This document shows, piece by piece, positions 1 to 11,131 of a stretch of 64,000 nucleotides of DNA (the stretch's first letter is position 1; each line of letters opens with the position of its first letter). Position numbers and translations under genes: made by a program. Source of the DNA: Microvirga sp. (GTDB lineage: Bacteria; Pseudomonadota; Alphaproteobacteria; Rhizobiales; Beijerinckiaceae); the NCBI GenBank assembly GCA_031181145.1, contig JAPSLB010000017.1, positions 18,980 to 82,979 on the forward strand, read 5' to 3'. Below the pieces are notes generated by a model. That model was given only the letters and a program-made list of their open reading frames with translations. It was not told where the DNA came from and ran no database searches.

Positions 1-2
1 TG

Positions 3-389
3 CAGGCGCAGGTGCTGAACCTGTTGAAGGATCTGCAGTCAGCCCTTGGGCTTTCCTATATTTTCGTATCCCATAATCTCGCGGTGGTGGATTACATCGC
101 CGACACCATCGCGGTGATGTGCCGAGGCTATATCGTCGAGGAGGCACCGAAATCCACACTCTTCCGCAACCCGGTTCATCCCTACACGCAGGCGCTTCTC
201 GCGGCGGTGCCGGATCCGGATCTCGACCGGCCCCTCGATTTCGCGAATCTGCGGGCCGACCGCTTCTCCGATCCCGCCGGGTGGCCGGAACCCTTCCGGA
301 TTCCGGACGGGGAATTCGGCACGATGAAGGAGATCGAGCCGGGCCACAAAATCCGGGTCGGACGCCCCGCGGCGCAGGAGGCTGCGTGA
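3..389 (+). CDS. Oligopeptide/dipeptide ABC transporter ATP-binding protein, C-terminal part (OppF/DppF type)
   Basis: This is the 3' end of a gene that begins before the window; the open frame continues to the left edge. The first visible residues (QAQVLNLL) are the segment that follows the Walker B/D-loop in peptide-importer ATPases. The H-loop histidine is seen in [10 protein letters not shown] (near nt 58-88), followed by the Opp/Dpp-specific C-terminal signature [15 protein letters not shown], which marks the subfamily that energises peptide or nickel importers at the inner membrane. The stop overlaps the next start by one base, so it forms one operon with the binding protein and two permeases downstream. 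The substrate cannot be read from sequence. The Walker A and signature motifs lie outside the window. Confidence 0.9.
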   Translation, partial: QAQVLNLLKDLQSALGLSYIFVSHNLAVVDYIADTIAVMCRGYIVEEAPKSTLFRNPVHPYTQALLAAVPDPDLDRPLDFANLRADRFSDPAGWPEPFRIPDGEFGTMKEIEPGHKIRVGRPAAQEAA

Positions 390-2296
390 TGGCCGTTCGA
401 TTGCGGATGACTCCCCTCGTTCTCGCTCTGGCGTGCAGACTCCTGGCCTTGCCGGCCGGAGCGCAGGAGCTGCAGGAAACGCCATTCTTCAAGGGCGGCG
501 GGAAGAATCTGCCTCCGGTCGCCGAGCGGGTTCCCTCGACACCGCTCGTGGTCGAGGCCGCAGGGCAGCCCGGCGGGGAGGTCGTGACGCTCGTGCCGCG
601 CGCCCGCGACATCCGCTACATCTCCACCTTTTCCTACACCCGTCTCGTCGGCTACGACAGGCACCTGCAGCTTCAGCCCGATCTGCTCGAGACATTCGAC
701 AACCAGGGCGACATGGTTTTCACCTTCACCCTGCGCGCCGGTCACCGCTGGTCCGACGGCACGCCCTTCACGGTGGAAGACTTCCGCTACTACTGGGAGG
801 ACATCGCGCTCAACAAGGAGCTCTCACCCGCAGGCCCTCCCGAATTCATGCTGGTGGACGGCAAACCTCCCCGCTTCGAAGTGCTGGACGAGCGTACGGT
901 CCGCTACAGCTGGGACAAGCCCAATCCGCGCTTCCTTCCGCAACTTGCGGGTCCCATCGACCCCGCGATCTACAGGGCTTCCAAATACCTCAAGCAGTTC
1001 CATGCCAGGTATGCCGATCAGGCGTCGCTGGAAGAGAAGGCCAAGCGGCAGAAACTGAAATCCTGGGCCGCCCTTCACAACCGCGTGGACGACATGAAGG
1101 AGCAGACGAACCCCGACCTTCCGACCCTCATGCCCTGGCGCGTCACGAATTCGGCCCCTGCCAGCCGCTTCGTCTTCGAGCGCAACCCTTTCTATCACCG
1201 CATCGACAAACAGGGGCATCAGCTGCCCTATCTCGACCGGATCATCATGGACGTCTCCTCCGCCGGGCTCTTCGCAGCCAAGGCCAATGCGGGCGAGACG
1301 GATCTCCTGTTCCGGGGCCTCTCCATGGGCGATATCCCGGTGCTCAAGGAAGGCGAGAAGATGCAGGGCTACAAGACGCTGATCTGGCCCTATGCGCGCG
1401 GTACGGAGCTGGCGCTCTACCCCAATCTCAACACCGTGGACCCCGTCTGGCGCCAGCTCAACCGGGACGTCCGCTTCCGCCGCGCCCTTTCGCTCGGCAT
1501 CGACCGCAAGACCCTGAACAACGCCCTGCTCTTCGGTCTCGGCACGCAAGGCAACAACACGGTGGTGCCTGAGAGCCCTCTCTTCTCGCCGGAGCTGCGC
1601 ACGCTGAACGCGGAGTACGATCCGGACCGGGCCTCCCGGCTCCTCGACGAGATCGGCCTGACGAAGCGCAATGGCGCGGGCTTCCGTCTGCTGCCGGACG
1701 GGCGCGAGCTGGAAATCATCGTCGAGACGGATGGCGAGAGCAGCCTCGTGGTGGACGGGCTCACCCTCATCGGCGAGTTCTGGCGCGAGATCGGCGTGCG
1801 GCTCTTCGTGAAGCCGCAGGACCGCACGGTCCTGCGCAACCGCTCCTTCGCGGGATTGACGGTGATGGTCGCGGCTCCCGGATTCGACAACGCCATTCCC
1901 ACCGCCATCATGCCGCCGACGGAACTCGCACCCATGCGGCAGGACAATTACGCCTGGCCGAAATGGGGCCAGTATGTCGAGACGAAAGGCATGAACGGGG
2001 ACGCCATCGATCTTCCCGAAGCGAAGCGGCTGTCCGAGCTCTACGACACCTGGATGTCGACGGGCGACAAGGCGCTCCAGGCCCAGGTCTGGCGCGAGAT
2101 GCTCCGCAACCATGCGGAGAACCAATGGGTGATCGGTACGGTGGCCGGCGCCCTGCAACCCATCGTGGTCCGCAACGGCCTGCAGGGACTGCCCGCAAAG
2201 GCCCTCTACAGCTGGGAGCCGACGGCTATGCTCGGCGTCTATCGGGTGGACGAGATCCACTGGAACAAGGCCGTCGGCAAAGAGGCCAGCCGATGA
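389..2296 (+). CDS. ABC transporter extracellular solute-binding protein, family 5
   Basis: Predicted periplasmic binding protein of 635 aa for a peptide-type ABC importer. The ATG at 389 overlaps the preceding TGA; the longer open frame upstream is only read-through in another gene. The N-terminus is a signal peptide ([27 protein letters not shown]), with cleavage expected after AGA or GAQ. The body carries family-5 hallmarks: the early segment FTFTLRAGHRWSDGTPFTVED and the later segment FRRALSLGIDRKTLNNALLF. At 635 aa it is longer than DppA/OppA (about 530-545 aa), as seen in the rhizobial subgroup of long family-5 proteins. Ligand identity is unknown. It is followed by a 4-nt overlap (ATGA) with the first permease. 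Confidence 0.92.
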   Translation: MAVRLRMTPLVLALACRLLALPAGAQELQETPFFKGGGKNLPPVAERVPSTPLVVEAAGQPGGEVVTLVPRARDIRYISTFSYTRLVGYDRHLQLQPDLLETFDNQGDMVFTFTLRAGHRWSDGTPFTVEDFRYYWEDIALNKELSPAGPPEFMLVDGKPPRFEVLDERTVRYSWDKPNPRFLPQLAGPIDPAIYRASKYLKQFHARYADQASLEEKAKRQKLKSWAALHNRVDDMKEQTNPDLPTLMPWRVTNSAPASRFVFERNPFYHRIDKQGHQLPYLDRIIMDVSSAGLFAAKANAGETDLLFRGLSMGDIPVLKEGEKMQGYKTLIWPYARGTELALYPNLNTVDPVWRQLNRDVRFRRALSLGIDRKTLNNALLFGLGTQGNNTVVPESPLFSPELRTLNAEYDPDRASRLLDEIGLTKRNGAGFRLLPDGRELEIIVETDGESSLVVDGLTLIGEFWREIGVRLFVKPQDRTVLRNRSFAGLTVMVAAPGFDNAIPTAIMPPTELAPMRQDNYAWPKWGQYVETKGMNGDAIDLPEAKRLSELYDTWMSTGDKALQAQVWREMLRNHAENQWVIGTVAGALQPIVVRNGLQGLPAKALYSWEPTAMLGVYRVDEIHWNKAVGKEASR

Positions 2297-3312
2297 TCCT
2301 CTTTCTGTTGCGTCGCCTTGCCACCATGGCCGTCACGCTCGCCATCATCTCGGCCCTCGTGTTCTTCATCATCAAGCTGCCGCCGGGCGACTTCCTCACC
2401 AACCTGATCCACGAATTGCGGGCACAGAACGACAGCGCCGCCATCGCCAAGGCGGAGTTCCTGATCAAGCAATATGGCCTCGACCGCCCGGCCTGGCAGC
2501 AATACCTGATCTGGATCGGCGCAATGCCTGGGCCCAACGGCTTCTCGGGCCTTCTCCAGGGCGATTGGGGCTGGTCCTTCGAGTACGACAAGCCCGTCGC
2601 GGACGTGGTGGGCGATGCCCTGTGGCTGACGCTCCTCGTGAACCTCGCGGCGGTGCTCTTCATCCACCTGGTCGCGATCCCGATCGCGATCTATTCCGCC
2701 ACGCGGCAATATTCTCTGGGCGATTATCTGGCGACCTTCATCGGCTATATCGGGCTCGCCACCCCGAGCTTCCTGCTCGCCCTCATCCTGCTCTATTACA
2801 TGAACCGCTGGTTCGGCGTCTCCATCGGCGGGCTCTATGATGCGAGATTCGCGGGGGAACCCTGGACCTGGGAGAAGATCAAGTCGCTTCTGTCGCATCT
2901 CATCGTGCCCACCGTCGTGATCGGTCTTGCGGGCACCGCCTCGATGATCCGGCGCATGCGCGCGAACCTGCTCGACGAACTCGGCAAGCAATACTACGTG
3001 ACGGCTAAGGCCAAGGGGCTCGGGCCGACGAAGGCACTTCTGAAATACCCCTTCCGCATGTCGCTCAATCCCTTCGTGGCCGATATCGGAAACCTGCTGC
3101 CGCACCTGGTGTCCGGCTCGGTGCTGGTGTCGCTGGTGCTGAGCCTGCCCACCGTGGGCCCCATCCTGCTGAGCGCGCTCAAGAACCAGGATCAGTTCCT
3201 GGCGGGCTTCATTCTGATGTTCGTGGCGGTTCTCACCGTGGTCGGCATGCTGATCTCGGACATTCTCCTGGCCTGGATCGATCCGCGCATCCGGATGGGA
3301 GGCGGGCGATGA
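2293..3312 (+). CDS. Peptide-type ABC transporter permease, DppB/OppB family
   Basis: Inner-membrane permease of 339 aa, one half of the translocation channel. The start ATG at 2293 overlaps the stop of the binding-protein gene (ATGA), indicating translational coupling. The first helix (residues about 8-28) follows MILFLLRRLATM, the classic DppB N-terminus. The cytoplasmic EAA loop that docks with the ATPase is seen in YVTAKAKGLGPTKALLKYP with the conserved glycine. A large periplasmic segment with IKQYGLDRPAWQQYLIW is also typical of this family. It pairs with the next permease, with which it again overlaps by ATGA. Confidence 0.93.
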   Translation: MILFLLRRLATMAVTLAIISALVFFIIKLPPGDFLTNLIHELRAQNDSAAIAKAEFLIKQYGLDRPAWQQYLIWIGAMPGPNGFSGLLQGDWGWSFEYDKPVADVVGDALWLTLLVNLAAVLFIHLVAIPIAIYSATRQYSLGDYLATFIGYIGLATPSFLLALILLYYMNRWFGVSIGGLYDARFAGEPWTWEKIKSLLSHLIVPTVVIGLAGTASMIRRMRANLLDELGKQYYVTAKAKGLGPTKALLKYPFRMSLNPFVADIGNLLPHLVSGSVLVSLVLSLPTVGPILLSALKNQDQFLAGFILMFVAVLTVVGMLISDILLAWIDPRIRMGGGR

Positions 3313-4472
3313 ACACGCTGCCCACGCGCGCGCGCCATTATGTCGATCCGTCGCCCTTCGATCCCGGCGCCACGGAGCCCATCGGAACCGAGAACGAGAG
3401 CTTCTACCGCGCCTCGTCCTGGCAGCTCATGTGGTGGAAGTTCCGCCGCCACAAGGTGGCCGTGGCGGCCGCCTTCGTGCTGCTCGTCTTCTATCTCGTC
3501 GTGCCCTTCGTCGAGGTGATCGCGCCCTACAACCAGACCAAGCGCCACGGCGATTTCCTCTATGCGCCGCCACAGGGCATTCACCTGATGCACGAAGGGC
3601 GTTTCGTCGGCCCCTTCGTATATCCATACACATACAGTTTCGACCTTGAGACCTTCCGGCGCGTCTACACGGTCGATACGTCCCGGCCGCAGCCGCTCCG
3701 GTTCTTCTGCCGGGGCGATTCCTATGAATTCTGGGGCGTCTTCGAGGCGAACGTGCATCTCGTCTGCCCGCCCGAGAACGGCACGATGTTCATTCTCGGC
3801 ACCGACCGGCTGGGGCGGGATCTCTTCTCGCGCATCGTCTACGGCGCGCGCATCTCCCTCACCATCGGGCTCATCGGCATCGCGGTATCCTTCACCCTCG
3901 GTCTCCTCTTCGGCGGGCTCGCAGGCTATCTGGGCGGCTGGGTTGATCACGTGATCCAGCGCATGATCGAGATCCTGCGCTCCCTGCCCGAGCTGCCGTT
4001 ATGGCTGGCGCTCTCGGCGGCGCTGCCGCCGAACTGGAGTCCGATCCTCGTCTTCTTCGGCATCACGATCATCTTGGGCCTTCTCGACTGGCCGGGCTTA
4101 GCGCGTGCCGTGCGCTCGAAGCTGCTCGCCTTGCGCGAGGAGGATTTCGTGAAGGCCGCCGAGATGATGGGCGCGTCCAAGAAGCGCGTCATCGCGCGCC
4201 ATCTCATCCCGAACTTCATGAGCCACCTGATCGCGTCCGCGACGCTCTCGATCCCGTCCATGATCCTGGGCGAGACCGCCCTCTCCTTCCTGGGACTGGG
4301 CTTGCGTCCGCCGGTCACAAGTTGGGGCGTGCTGCTCAACGAGGCGCAGAACCTCGCCGCCGTGCAGCTCCATCCGTGGCTGCTCTTTCCCATGGTGCCG
4401 GTGATCGTGGTGGTGCTCGCCTTCAACTTCATGGGCGACGGCCTGCGCGATGCGGCCGATCCGTATCACTAG
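3309..4472 (+). CDS. Peptide-type ABC transporter permease, DppC/OppC family
   Basis: Second channel subunit of the importer, 387 aa, longer than E. coli DppC (300 aa). The extra length is a periplasmic insertion after the first membrane helix (roughly residues 75-155), as in the long rhizobial DppC-like group that accompanies long family-5 binding proteins. The motif LGTDRLGRDLFSRIVYGARISL begins at about residue 160. The EAA loop is DFVKAAEMMGASKKRVIARH, followed by LGLGLRPPVTSWGVLL, typical of DppC. It is the last gene of the operon and a hairpin terminator follows within 35 nt. Confidence 0.93.
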   Translation: MNTLPTRARHYVDPSPFDPGATEPIGTENESFYRASSWQLMWWKFRRHKVAVAAAFVLLVFYLVVPFVEVIAPYNQTKRHGDFLYAPPQGIHLMHEGRFVGPFVYPYTYSFDLETFRRVYTVDTSRPQPLRFFCRGDSYEFWGVFEANVHLVCPPENGTMFILGTDRLGRDLFSRIVYGARISLTIGLIGIAVSFTLGLLFGGLAGYLGGWVDHVIQRMIEILRSLPELPLWLALSAALPPNWSPILVFFGITIILGLLDWPGLARAVRSKLLALREEDFVKAAEMMGASKKRVIARHLIPNFMSHLIASATLSIPSMILGETALSFLGLGLRPPVTSWGVLLNEAQNLAAVQLHPWLLFPMVPVIVVVLAFNFMGDGLRDAADPYH

Positions 4473-4506
4473 TCCGCCACGGAGCCCCTGAGGACAGGCC
4501 CAATAA

Positions 4507-4530
4507 AAAAGGCGCCTCGCGGCGCCTTTT
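4507..4530. terminator. Bidirectional intrinsic terminator
   Basis: Perfect 10-bp inverted repeat AAAAGGCGCC / GGCGCCTTTT with a TCGC loop. It gives a T-tract on either strand and lies between the converging ABC operon and the DEAD-box gene. Confidence 0.9.
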
Positions 4531-4535
4531 CCTTC

Positions 4536-6035
4536 TTAGCGACGGCGGGGGCTCTTTTCGAGCCATGCCACCTGGGCTCCGTCGCGCCGTCCCTCAGGGG
4601 AACGGGCGGCGGGGCGCCCCTGCTGCTGAGAGCGCTGGCCCTGAGCAGGCTTCTGGCCCTGCGCGGGACGCTGCTGTTGGTGGCCCTGCGCGGGACGCTG
4701 CTGGCCGGCAGCCGGATGACCGGCCTGCGGCTGGCCGCCTGCAGGCTTGCCGCCACGACGGCGGCGCTTGGGGCCCTTGTCGGCATTCGGGTCCGAACTG
4801 CGCGGCTGGCCGTGGCCCTGATGCCCGCGGGCATGCGGGGCCGGACGCCCGCGCTGCGGCTCGCCGCGACGCTCGGCGCTCTCCGAGGGAGCCGCAGCGG
4901 CAGGCAGCCCTTCCGGCAACGGCATGACCGGAACCTTCAGGCGCGTCAGCTTCTCGATGTCCTTCAGGAAGGCCTTCTCCTCGTCGTTGCAGAACGAGAT
5001 CGCAAGGCCCGAAGCCCCGGCGCGCGCGGTGCGGCCGATGCGGTGGACGTAGGATTCCGGCACGTTCGGCAGGTCGTAGTTGACGACGTGCGTCACGCCC
5101 TCGACGTCGATGCCGCGCGCGGCGATGTCGGTGGCGACCAGCACCCGGCACGAGCCGTCACGGAAGGCCGCCAGGGCGCGCTCGCGCTGCGGCTGCGACT
5201 TGTTGCCGTGAATGGCCGCCCCCACGATGCCGGCCTTGTCGAGGCCGCGCACGACCTTGTCGGCGCCGTGCTTGGTGCGGGTGAAGACGAGCACGCGGTC
5301 GATCGCCGGATCGCGCAGGAGCGTTTCGAGCAGAACCTGCTTGCGGTTCGTCGGCACGAAGATGACGCTCTGCTCCACGCGCTCGGCGGTGGTGGCGACG
5401 GGGGTCACCGCCACATGGGCCGGATCGCGCAGGAAGGAATCGGCGAGCGTCGAGATGGTCTTCGGCATGGTGGCCGAGAAGAACAGGCTCTGACGATCCT
5501 TCGGCAGAAGGGTCACGATGCGCTTGAGCGCATGGATGAAGCCGAGATCGAGCATCTGGTCGGCCTCGTCGAGGACGAGGATTTCGATGTCGCGTAGGCT
5601 CAAGGACTTGCGGTCCACCAGATCGAGCAGGCGGCCGGGCGTGGCCACGAGCACGTCGACGCCGTGGGCGAGCGCCTTCTCCTGGCGGGAGATGGTGACG
5701 CCGCCGAACACCACCTCGGTGGCGAGACGCAGGTTGCGGCCATAGGCCTTGAAGCTGTCGGCGATCTGGCCGGCAAGCTCGCGGGTCGGGCTGAGCACGA
5801 GCACGCGGGCGCTCTTGTGCTTGCGCGGCTTCGGATCGTTCGACAGGCGGTGGAGGATCGGCAGCGCGAAAGCCGCCGTCTTGCCGGTGCCGGTCTGGGC
5901 GATGCCGCAGACGTCGCGGCCTTCCATCGCATAGGGAATGGTCTGGGCCTGGATGGGCGTGGGCTTCTCGTAGCCCTCGGCCGACAAGGCCTTCAGGATC
6001 GGCTGGGCCAATCCGAAATCGGTGAAGAGTGTCAA
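4536..6035 (-). CDS. DEAD-box ATP-dependent RNA helicase, RhlE-like
   Basis: RNA helicase of 499 aa that would unwind RNA duplexes in the cytoplasm (ribosome assembly, mRNA turnover). The full motif set is visible: Q motif (GYEKPTPIQAQ, about 21-31), Walker A AQTGTGKT (46-53), PTRELA (83-88), ATPGRLLDL (131-139), DEAD (156-159), SAT (187-189) and HRIGRTARAG. After the helicase core (about 380 aa) comes a low-complexity tail rich in Gln, Gly, Pro and Arg, typical of the RhlE branch and probably an RNA-binding tail. It is a single gene converging on the ABC operon across a shared terminator. Which of the several alphaproteobacterial DEAD-box paralogs this is cannot be settled here. Confidence 0.95.
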   Translation of the reverse strand: MTLFTDFGLAQPILKALSAEGYEKPTPIQAQTIPYAMEGRDVCGIAQTGTGKTAAFALPILHRLSNDPKPRKHKSARVLVLSPTRELAGQIADSFKAYGRNLRLATEVVFGGVTISRQEKALAHGVDVLVATPGRLLDLVDRKSLSLRDIEILVLDEADQMLDLGFIHALKRIVTLLPKDRQSLFFSATMPKTISTLADSFLRDPAHVAVTPVATTAERVEQSVIFVPTNRKQVLLETLLRDPAIDRVLVFTRTKHGADKVVRGLDKAGIVGAAIHGNKSQPQRERALAAFRDGSCRVLVATDIAARGIDVEGVTHVVNYDLPNVPESYVHRIGRTARAGASGLAISFCNDEEKAFLKDIEKLTRLKVPVMPLPEGLPAAAAPSESAERRGEPQRGRPAPHARGHQGHGQPRSSDPNADKGPKRRRRGGKPAGGQPQAGHPAAGQQRPAQGHQQQRPAQGQKPAQGQRSQQQGRPAARSPEGRRDGAQVAWLEKSPRRR

Positions 6036-6329
6036 GGTGATATCGTCTTTCGAACGGATGCGGTGAGCCGCAAAGCAGGTTCGGCTTGGATAAGCAAAGG
6101 CGCTTCAGGGCTCTCAAGGCGACGGCCCGCGTGATGGGGCCATCGTATGGGTCAAGCGATTGAAGAAGGGGACCGGGCTTTCACCGCTGGGGCGAATTTC
6201 CGTCACGCAGTCCCGCTCAAGCGGCTCGTGGTCGAGCGCTGACGCCGTATTGCTCATATGAGGGCTAAAGTCGTATCCGTCAACCTCTGGGCCTGACATA
6301 ACAGGCCGAGGCAGCATAAGAAAGCATTC

Positions 6330-7544
6330 ATGTCCACTTCCGCCCGCATGCCCTGGGGCTTCGTCTCGGCAATGTCCCTGACGCAGCTCATCTCCTTCGG
6401 CACGATCTTCTATGCCTTCGCGCTTTTCGTCGAGCCCATGGGACAGGAGCTCGGGTGGAGCAAGTCCGAACTGATGGCCGCCTATTCCCTGGCGCTCGGC
6501 ACCTCCGCGCTTTGCGCCGTGCCGGTCGGGCGGCTCATCGATCTGGGCTATGGCCGTGCGGTGATGACCGGCGGCTCCGCCTTGGCGGCCCTGCTCCTGG
6601 CGGTCTGGTCGCAGGTCGAGAGCTATCCGGCCTTCGTTCTCATCTGGGCGGCCATGGGGCTCTCCATGAGCAGCGTGTTCTACGAACCGGGCTTTGCCGT
6701 CCTGGCCCGCAGGCTCGGCTTTCTCACCCGTCGGGGCATCACCTTCATGACCCTGGTCGGCGGCTTCGCCAGCACCGTCTTCATCCCGCTCACCCACCTG
6801 CTCATCGAACATCTGGGATGGCGCAGCGCCCTCCTCGTCCTCGCCGGGTTCAACCTTCTTGTCTGCGTCCCCGTCCATGCCGCCGCGATACCCCCGGCCC
6901 TGAAGAGCGTCCCTCGCCCGGCGGACGAACCGCCGCGCACCCTCCCGTCCAGCGCCCGCTCAGTCCTGCTCATGGCCTCTTTCTGGTGCTTCGTGGCGTC
7001 CTCGGTTCTCCAGGGCCTGATCGGGGCGGGGCTGCCGATTCACCTGATCCCGCTGCTCACCGAGAAGGGCTACAGCCTCGAGATGGCCGTCGTCGCCTTC
7101 TCCATCATCGGCCCGGCCCAGGTGGCGGGGCGGATGGCCATGGCGATGGGAGAGCGCGCCTTCGGGATGAAGGGAACAGGCACCGTGACCTTGAGCCTGG
7201 GCGTCCTCGCCTTCGGGCTTCTGCCCTTCCTTTCGCCCGGATCCTGGCTGGTTGCCGCCTTCGCGGCGCTCTTCGGCGCCTCGAACGGCATGATGACCAT
7301 CGTGCGCGCCCTGCTGCCTCCCGAGCTGTTCGGCCGCGAGAATTACGGCGTCATTCAGGGAATGATCGCCATGCCGGTCCGCCTGACCACGGCGAGCGCT
7401 CCCTTCCTGTTCGGTGCCCTCTGGGCCTGGTGGGGCAGCTATACGGCGGTCGTGATCCTCTGCTTGAGCTTTTCGGTGGCTTCGCTCGGCTCCTTTCTGG
7501 TTGTCCTGTTGTTGCAAAAGGGGCGTGAAAAGCCTGAAAATTAA
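6330..7544 (+). CDS. Major facilitator superfamily transporter
   Basis: Inner-membrane secondary transporter of 404 aa with about 12 predicted hydrophobic helices. The N-half shows helix 1 (SLTQLISFGTIFYAFALFV) and an MFS-type helix 2-3 loop (GRLIDLGYGRAVMTGG). The halves are separated by a hydrophilic loop rich in Pro and Arg (about residues 190-210, VPRPADEPPRTLPSS). The pattern resembles monocarboxylate/oxalate-type MFS proteins, but the substrate cannot be assigned. It stands alone, transcribed towards glpD with 72 nt between them. Confidence 0.88.
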   Translation: MSTSARMPWGFVSAMSLTQLISFGTIFYAFALFVEPMGQELGWSKSELMAAYSLALGTSALCAVPVGRLIDLGYGRAVMTGGSALAALLLAVWSQVESYPAFVLIWAAMGLSMSSVFYEPGFAVLARRLGFLTRRGITFMTLVGGFASTVFIPLTHLLIEHLGWRSALLVLAGFNLLVCVPVHAAAIPPALKSVPRPADEPPRTLPSSARSVLLMASFWCFVASSVLQGLIGAGLPIHLIPLLTEKGYSLEMAVVAFSIIGPAQVAGRMAMAMGERAFGMKGTGTVTLSLGVLAFGLLPFLSPGSWLVAAFAALFGASNGMMTIVRALLPPELFGRENYGVIQGMIAMPVRLTTASAPFLFGALWAWWGSYTAVVILCLSFSVASLGSFLVVLLLQKGREKPEN

Positions 7545-7616
7545 CTTGCGTTAGACGGCTAAAGAACTCATTTGCTCACAGACTGAAATGGCTAGGTTTA
7601 GAGAAAGACGCGTTCC

Positions 7617-9137
7617 GTGACGGCAGTAACTGATCTTCTCATCGTTGGCGGCGGCATCAATGGTGCGGGCATCGCCCGCGATGCGGTGGGCCGGGGTCTC
7701 TCCGTAGTGCTTTGCGAGCAGGGCGATCTGGCAGGCTACACCTCGTCCGCCTCGACGAAGTTGATCCACGGCGGTCTGCGCTATCTGGAATATTACGAGT
7801 TCCGTCTGGTCCGCGAGGCCCTGTTCGAGCGCGAGCGCCTGCTGAATTCCGCGCCCCACATCATCTGGCCTCTGCGCTTCATCCTGCCCCACGAGAAGGG
7901 CATCCGCCCGGCCTGGTTCGTGCGCCTGGGCCTCTTTCTCTACGACCACCTCGCTCCGCGCAGGAAGCTGCCGGGCACGGAGACCATCAAGCTCACGACG
8001 CATCCCGCCGGCCAGGGCCTGAAGCCCGGCTTCGACACGGCCTTCGTCTATTCCGATTGCTGGGTCGAGGACAGCCGCATGGTGGCGCTGAGCGCCCTCG
8101 ACGCCTTCGAGAAGGGCGCGGACATCCGCGTGCGCACCAAGCTCACCTCCGCCCGCCGCGAGGGCGATCTGTGGGTGGCGACCCTTCAGGACGTGGAAAC
8201 CGGCGCCGCTCAGGAGGTGCGCGCCAAGGTCATCGTCAATGCGGGCGGCCCCTTCGTGGCCGACGTTCTCAACAGCAAGCTCGGTCTCAACACCACCAAG
8301 AACGTGCGCCTCGTGAAGGGCAGCCACATCGTGGTTCCCAAGCTCTTCGACACGAAGGAAGCCTTCATCCTGCAGAACACCGACAAGCGCATCGTGTTCG
8401 CGATCCCCTACCAGGAGAAGTTCACTCTCATCGGCACCACGGACATCCCGGTGGAATCGGTTCCGGACAAGAAGGTCGAGATCAGCCCCGAGGAGGTCCA
8501 GTACCTGTGCAACGTGGTGAACCATTTCTTCAAGAAGCAGGTCACCCCCGCCGAGGTCGTGTGGAGCTACTCGGGCGTGCGGCCGCTCTTCGACGACGGC
8601 TCCTCCAACGCCTCCGCCGTGACCCGCGACTACGTGTTCGACATGGACGCGCCGCAGGGACAGGCGCCGGTCCTGTCGATCTTCGGCGGCAAGATCACCA
8701 CCTTCCGCAAGCTCGCCGAGCACGCGCTCGACGAGCTGAAGACCGTCTTCCCGGACATGAAGCCGTCCTGGACCGAAACCGCGAAGATGCCCGGCGGCGA
8801 CATCATCGACGCCGATTTCGACACCTTCTTCGCGAGCGTGCGTCAGCGCTGGCCCTTCCTGCCCGAGCAGGTGGCGCATCGCCTCGCCCGGGCCTACGGC
8901 ACGCGCATTGCCGAATTGCTCGGAGAGGCCAAGTCCATGGCCGATCTCGGCGAGGATTTCGGCGCCGGCCTGACGGCGGCGGAAGTCGACTACCTCATGC
9001 GCCGCGAATGGGCGCGCAGCGCCGAGGACATCCTGTGGCGCCGCTCCAAGCTCGGCCTGCACGTGCCGGCTGGTGCTCCGGCCAAGATTGATGCCTATAT
9101 TGCCAGGCAGACAGCAGCATCCATCGCGGCTCAATAG
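7617..9137 (+). CDS. glpD: Glycerol-3-phosphate dehydrogenase, FAD-dependent (aerobic)
   Basis: Membrane-associated flavoenzyme of 506 aa that oxidises sn-glycerol-3-phosphate to dihydroxyacetone phosphate and passes electrons to quinone. The FAD-binding motif LLIVGGGINGAGIARDAV is at residues 7-24, followed by the family motif STKLIHGGLRYLEYYEFRLV. The C-terminal region (YLMRREWARSAEDILWRRSKLGL) is diagnostic for GlpD. The start is a GTG at 7617, preceded by the purine-rich GAGAAAGA. Length equals the family norm (about 500 aa). It is followed after 18 nt by glpK, so the two form a glycerol catabolic unit. No glpF or glycerol ABC transporter is adjacent. Confidence 0.96.
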   Translation: MTAVTDLLIVGGGINGAGIARDAVGRGLSVVLCEQGDLAGYTSSASTKLIHGGLRYLEYYEFRLVREALFERERLLNSAPHIIWPLRFILPHEKGIRPAWFVRLGLFLYDHLAPRRKLPGTETIKLTTHPAGQGLKPGFDTAFVYSDCWVEDSRMVALSALDAFEKGADIRVRTKLTSARREGDLWVATLQDVETGAAQEVRAKVIVNAGGPFVADVLNSKLGLNTTKNVRLVKGSHIVVPKLFDTKEAFILQNTDKRIVFAIPYQEKFTLIGTTDIPVESVPDKKVEISPEEVQYLCNVVNHFFKKQVTPAEVVWSYSGVRPLFDDGSSNASAVTRDYVFDMDAPQGQAPVLSIFGGKITTFRKLAEHALDELKTVFPDMKPSWTETAKMPGGDIIDADFDTFFASVRQRWPFLPEQVAHRLARAYGTRIAELLGEAKSMADLGEDFGAGLTAAEVDYLMRREWARSAEDILWRRSKLGLHVPAGAPAKIDAYIARQTAASIAAQ

Positions 9138-9155
9138 CACCCGGAAGGCTTGTCC

Positions 9156-10652
<1,497 letters not shown>

Positions 10653-10664
10653 ACACGGAAAGGA

Positions 10665-10682
10665 AGCGGCCCGGAGGCCGCT
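10665..10682. terminator. GC-rich hairpin between converging glpK and HIT genes
   Basis: Inverted repeat AGCGGCC / GGCCGCT with a CGGA loop sits 12 nt after the glpK stop. There is no clear T-tract, so termination is only probable. Confidence 0.45.
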
Positions 10683-10708
10683 CCCGTTCCCATGTGTCAG
10701 GCCCTGTG

Positions 10709-11131
10709 TCAGGCGTTCAGAGCCGCGCGGATCTTTTCGGCGTGCCCGGCCAGCACGTCGTTGGCCTCCATGTGGCCTGTATGCGGCTTCAAGGGAACAC
10801 CCTCGAAGCGCGGGATGACATGGACGTGCAGGTGAAACACCACCTGCCCGCCTGCGCTCTCGTTGAATTGTTGGATCGTCAGCCCGTCGGCAGCAAAGGC
10901 CTCCTTCGCCGCCCGTGCCACGACCTGGACGGCCTTGGCGAGTTCCGCGAGATCCTCGGGCTCCGCGTCAAGAATGTTGCGGGCCTTCGCCTTGGGGATC
11001 ACCAGCACATGCCCCTCGCCCCGAGGCATGATATCCATGAAGGCCAGCACGCCCTCGGTCTCGTAGACCTTGTGGCACGGCAGCTCGCCTCTCAGGATCT
11101 TCGCGAACACGTTGTTGTCGTCGTAGGTCAT
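10709..11131 (-). CDS. HIT family hydrolase (HinT/Fhit-like nucleotide phosphoramidase)
   Basis: Small cytoplasmic protein of 140 aa. The histidine triad HLHVHVIP (His100, His102, His104) is the catalytic motif for hydrolysis of AMP-linked phosphoramidates or dinucleotide phosphates. Upstream lies the purine-binding part FAKILRGELPCHKVYETEGVLAFMDIMPRGEGHVLVIPK (positions 9-47), typical of the HinT group. Length is within the 110-150 aa family range. It converges on glpK. The physiological substrate is unknown. Confidence 0.93.
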   Translation of the reverse strand: MTYDDNNVFAKILRGELPCHKVYETEGVLAFMDIMPRGEGHVLVIPKAKARNILDAEPEDLAELAKAVQVVARAAKEAFAADGLTIQQFNESAGGQVVFHLHVHVIPRFEGVPLKPHTGHMEANDVLAGHAEKIRAALNA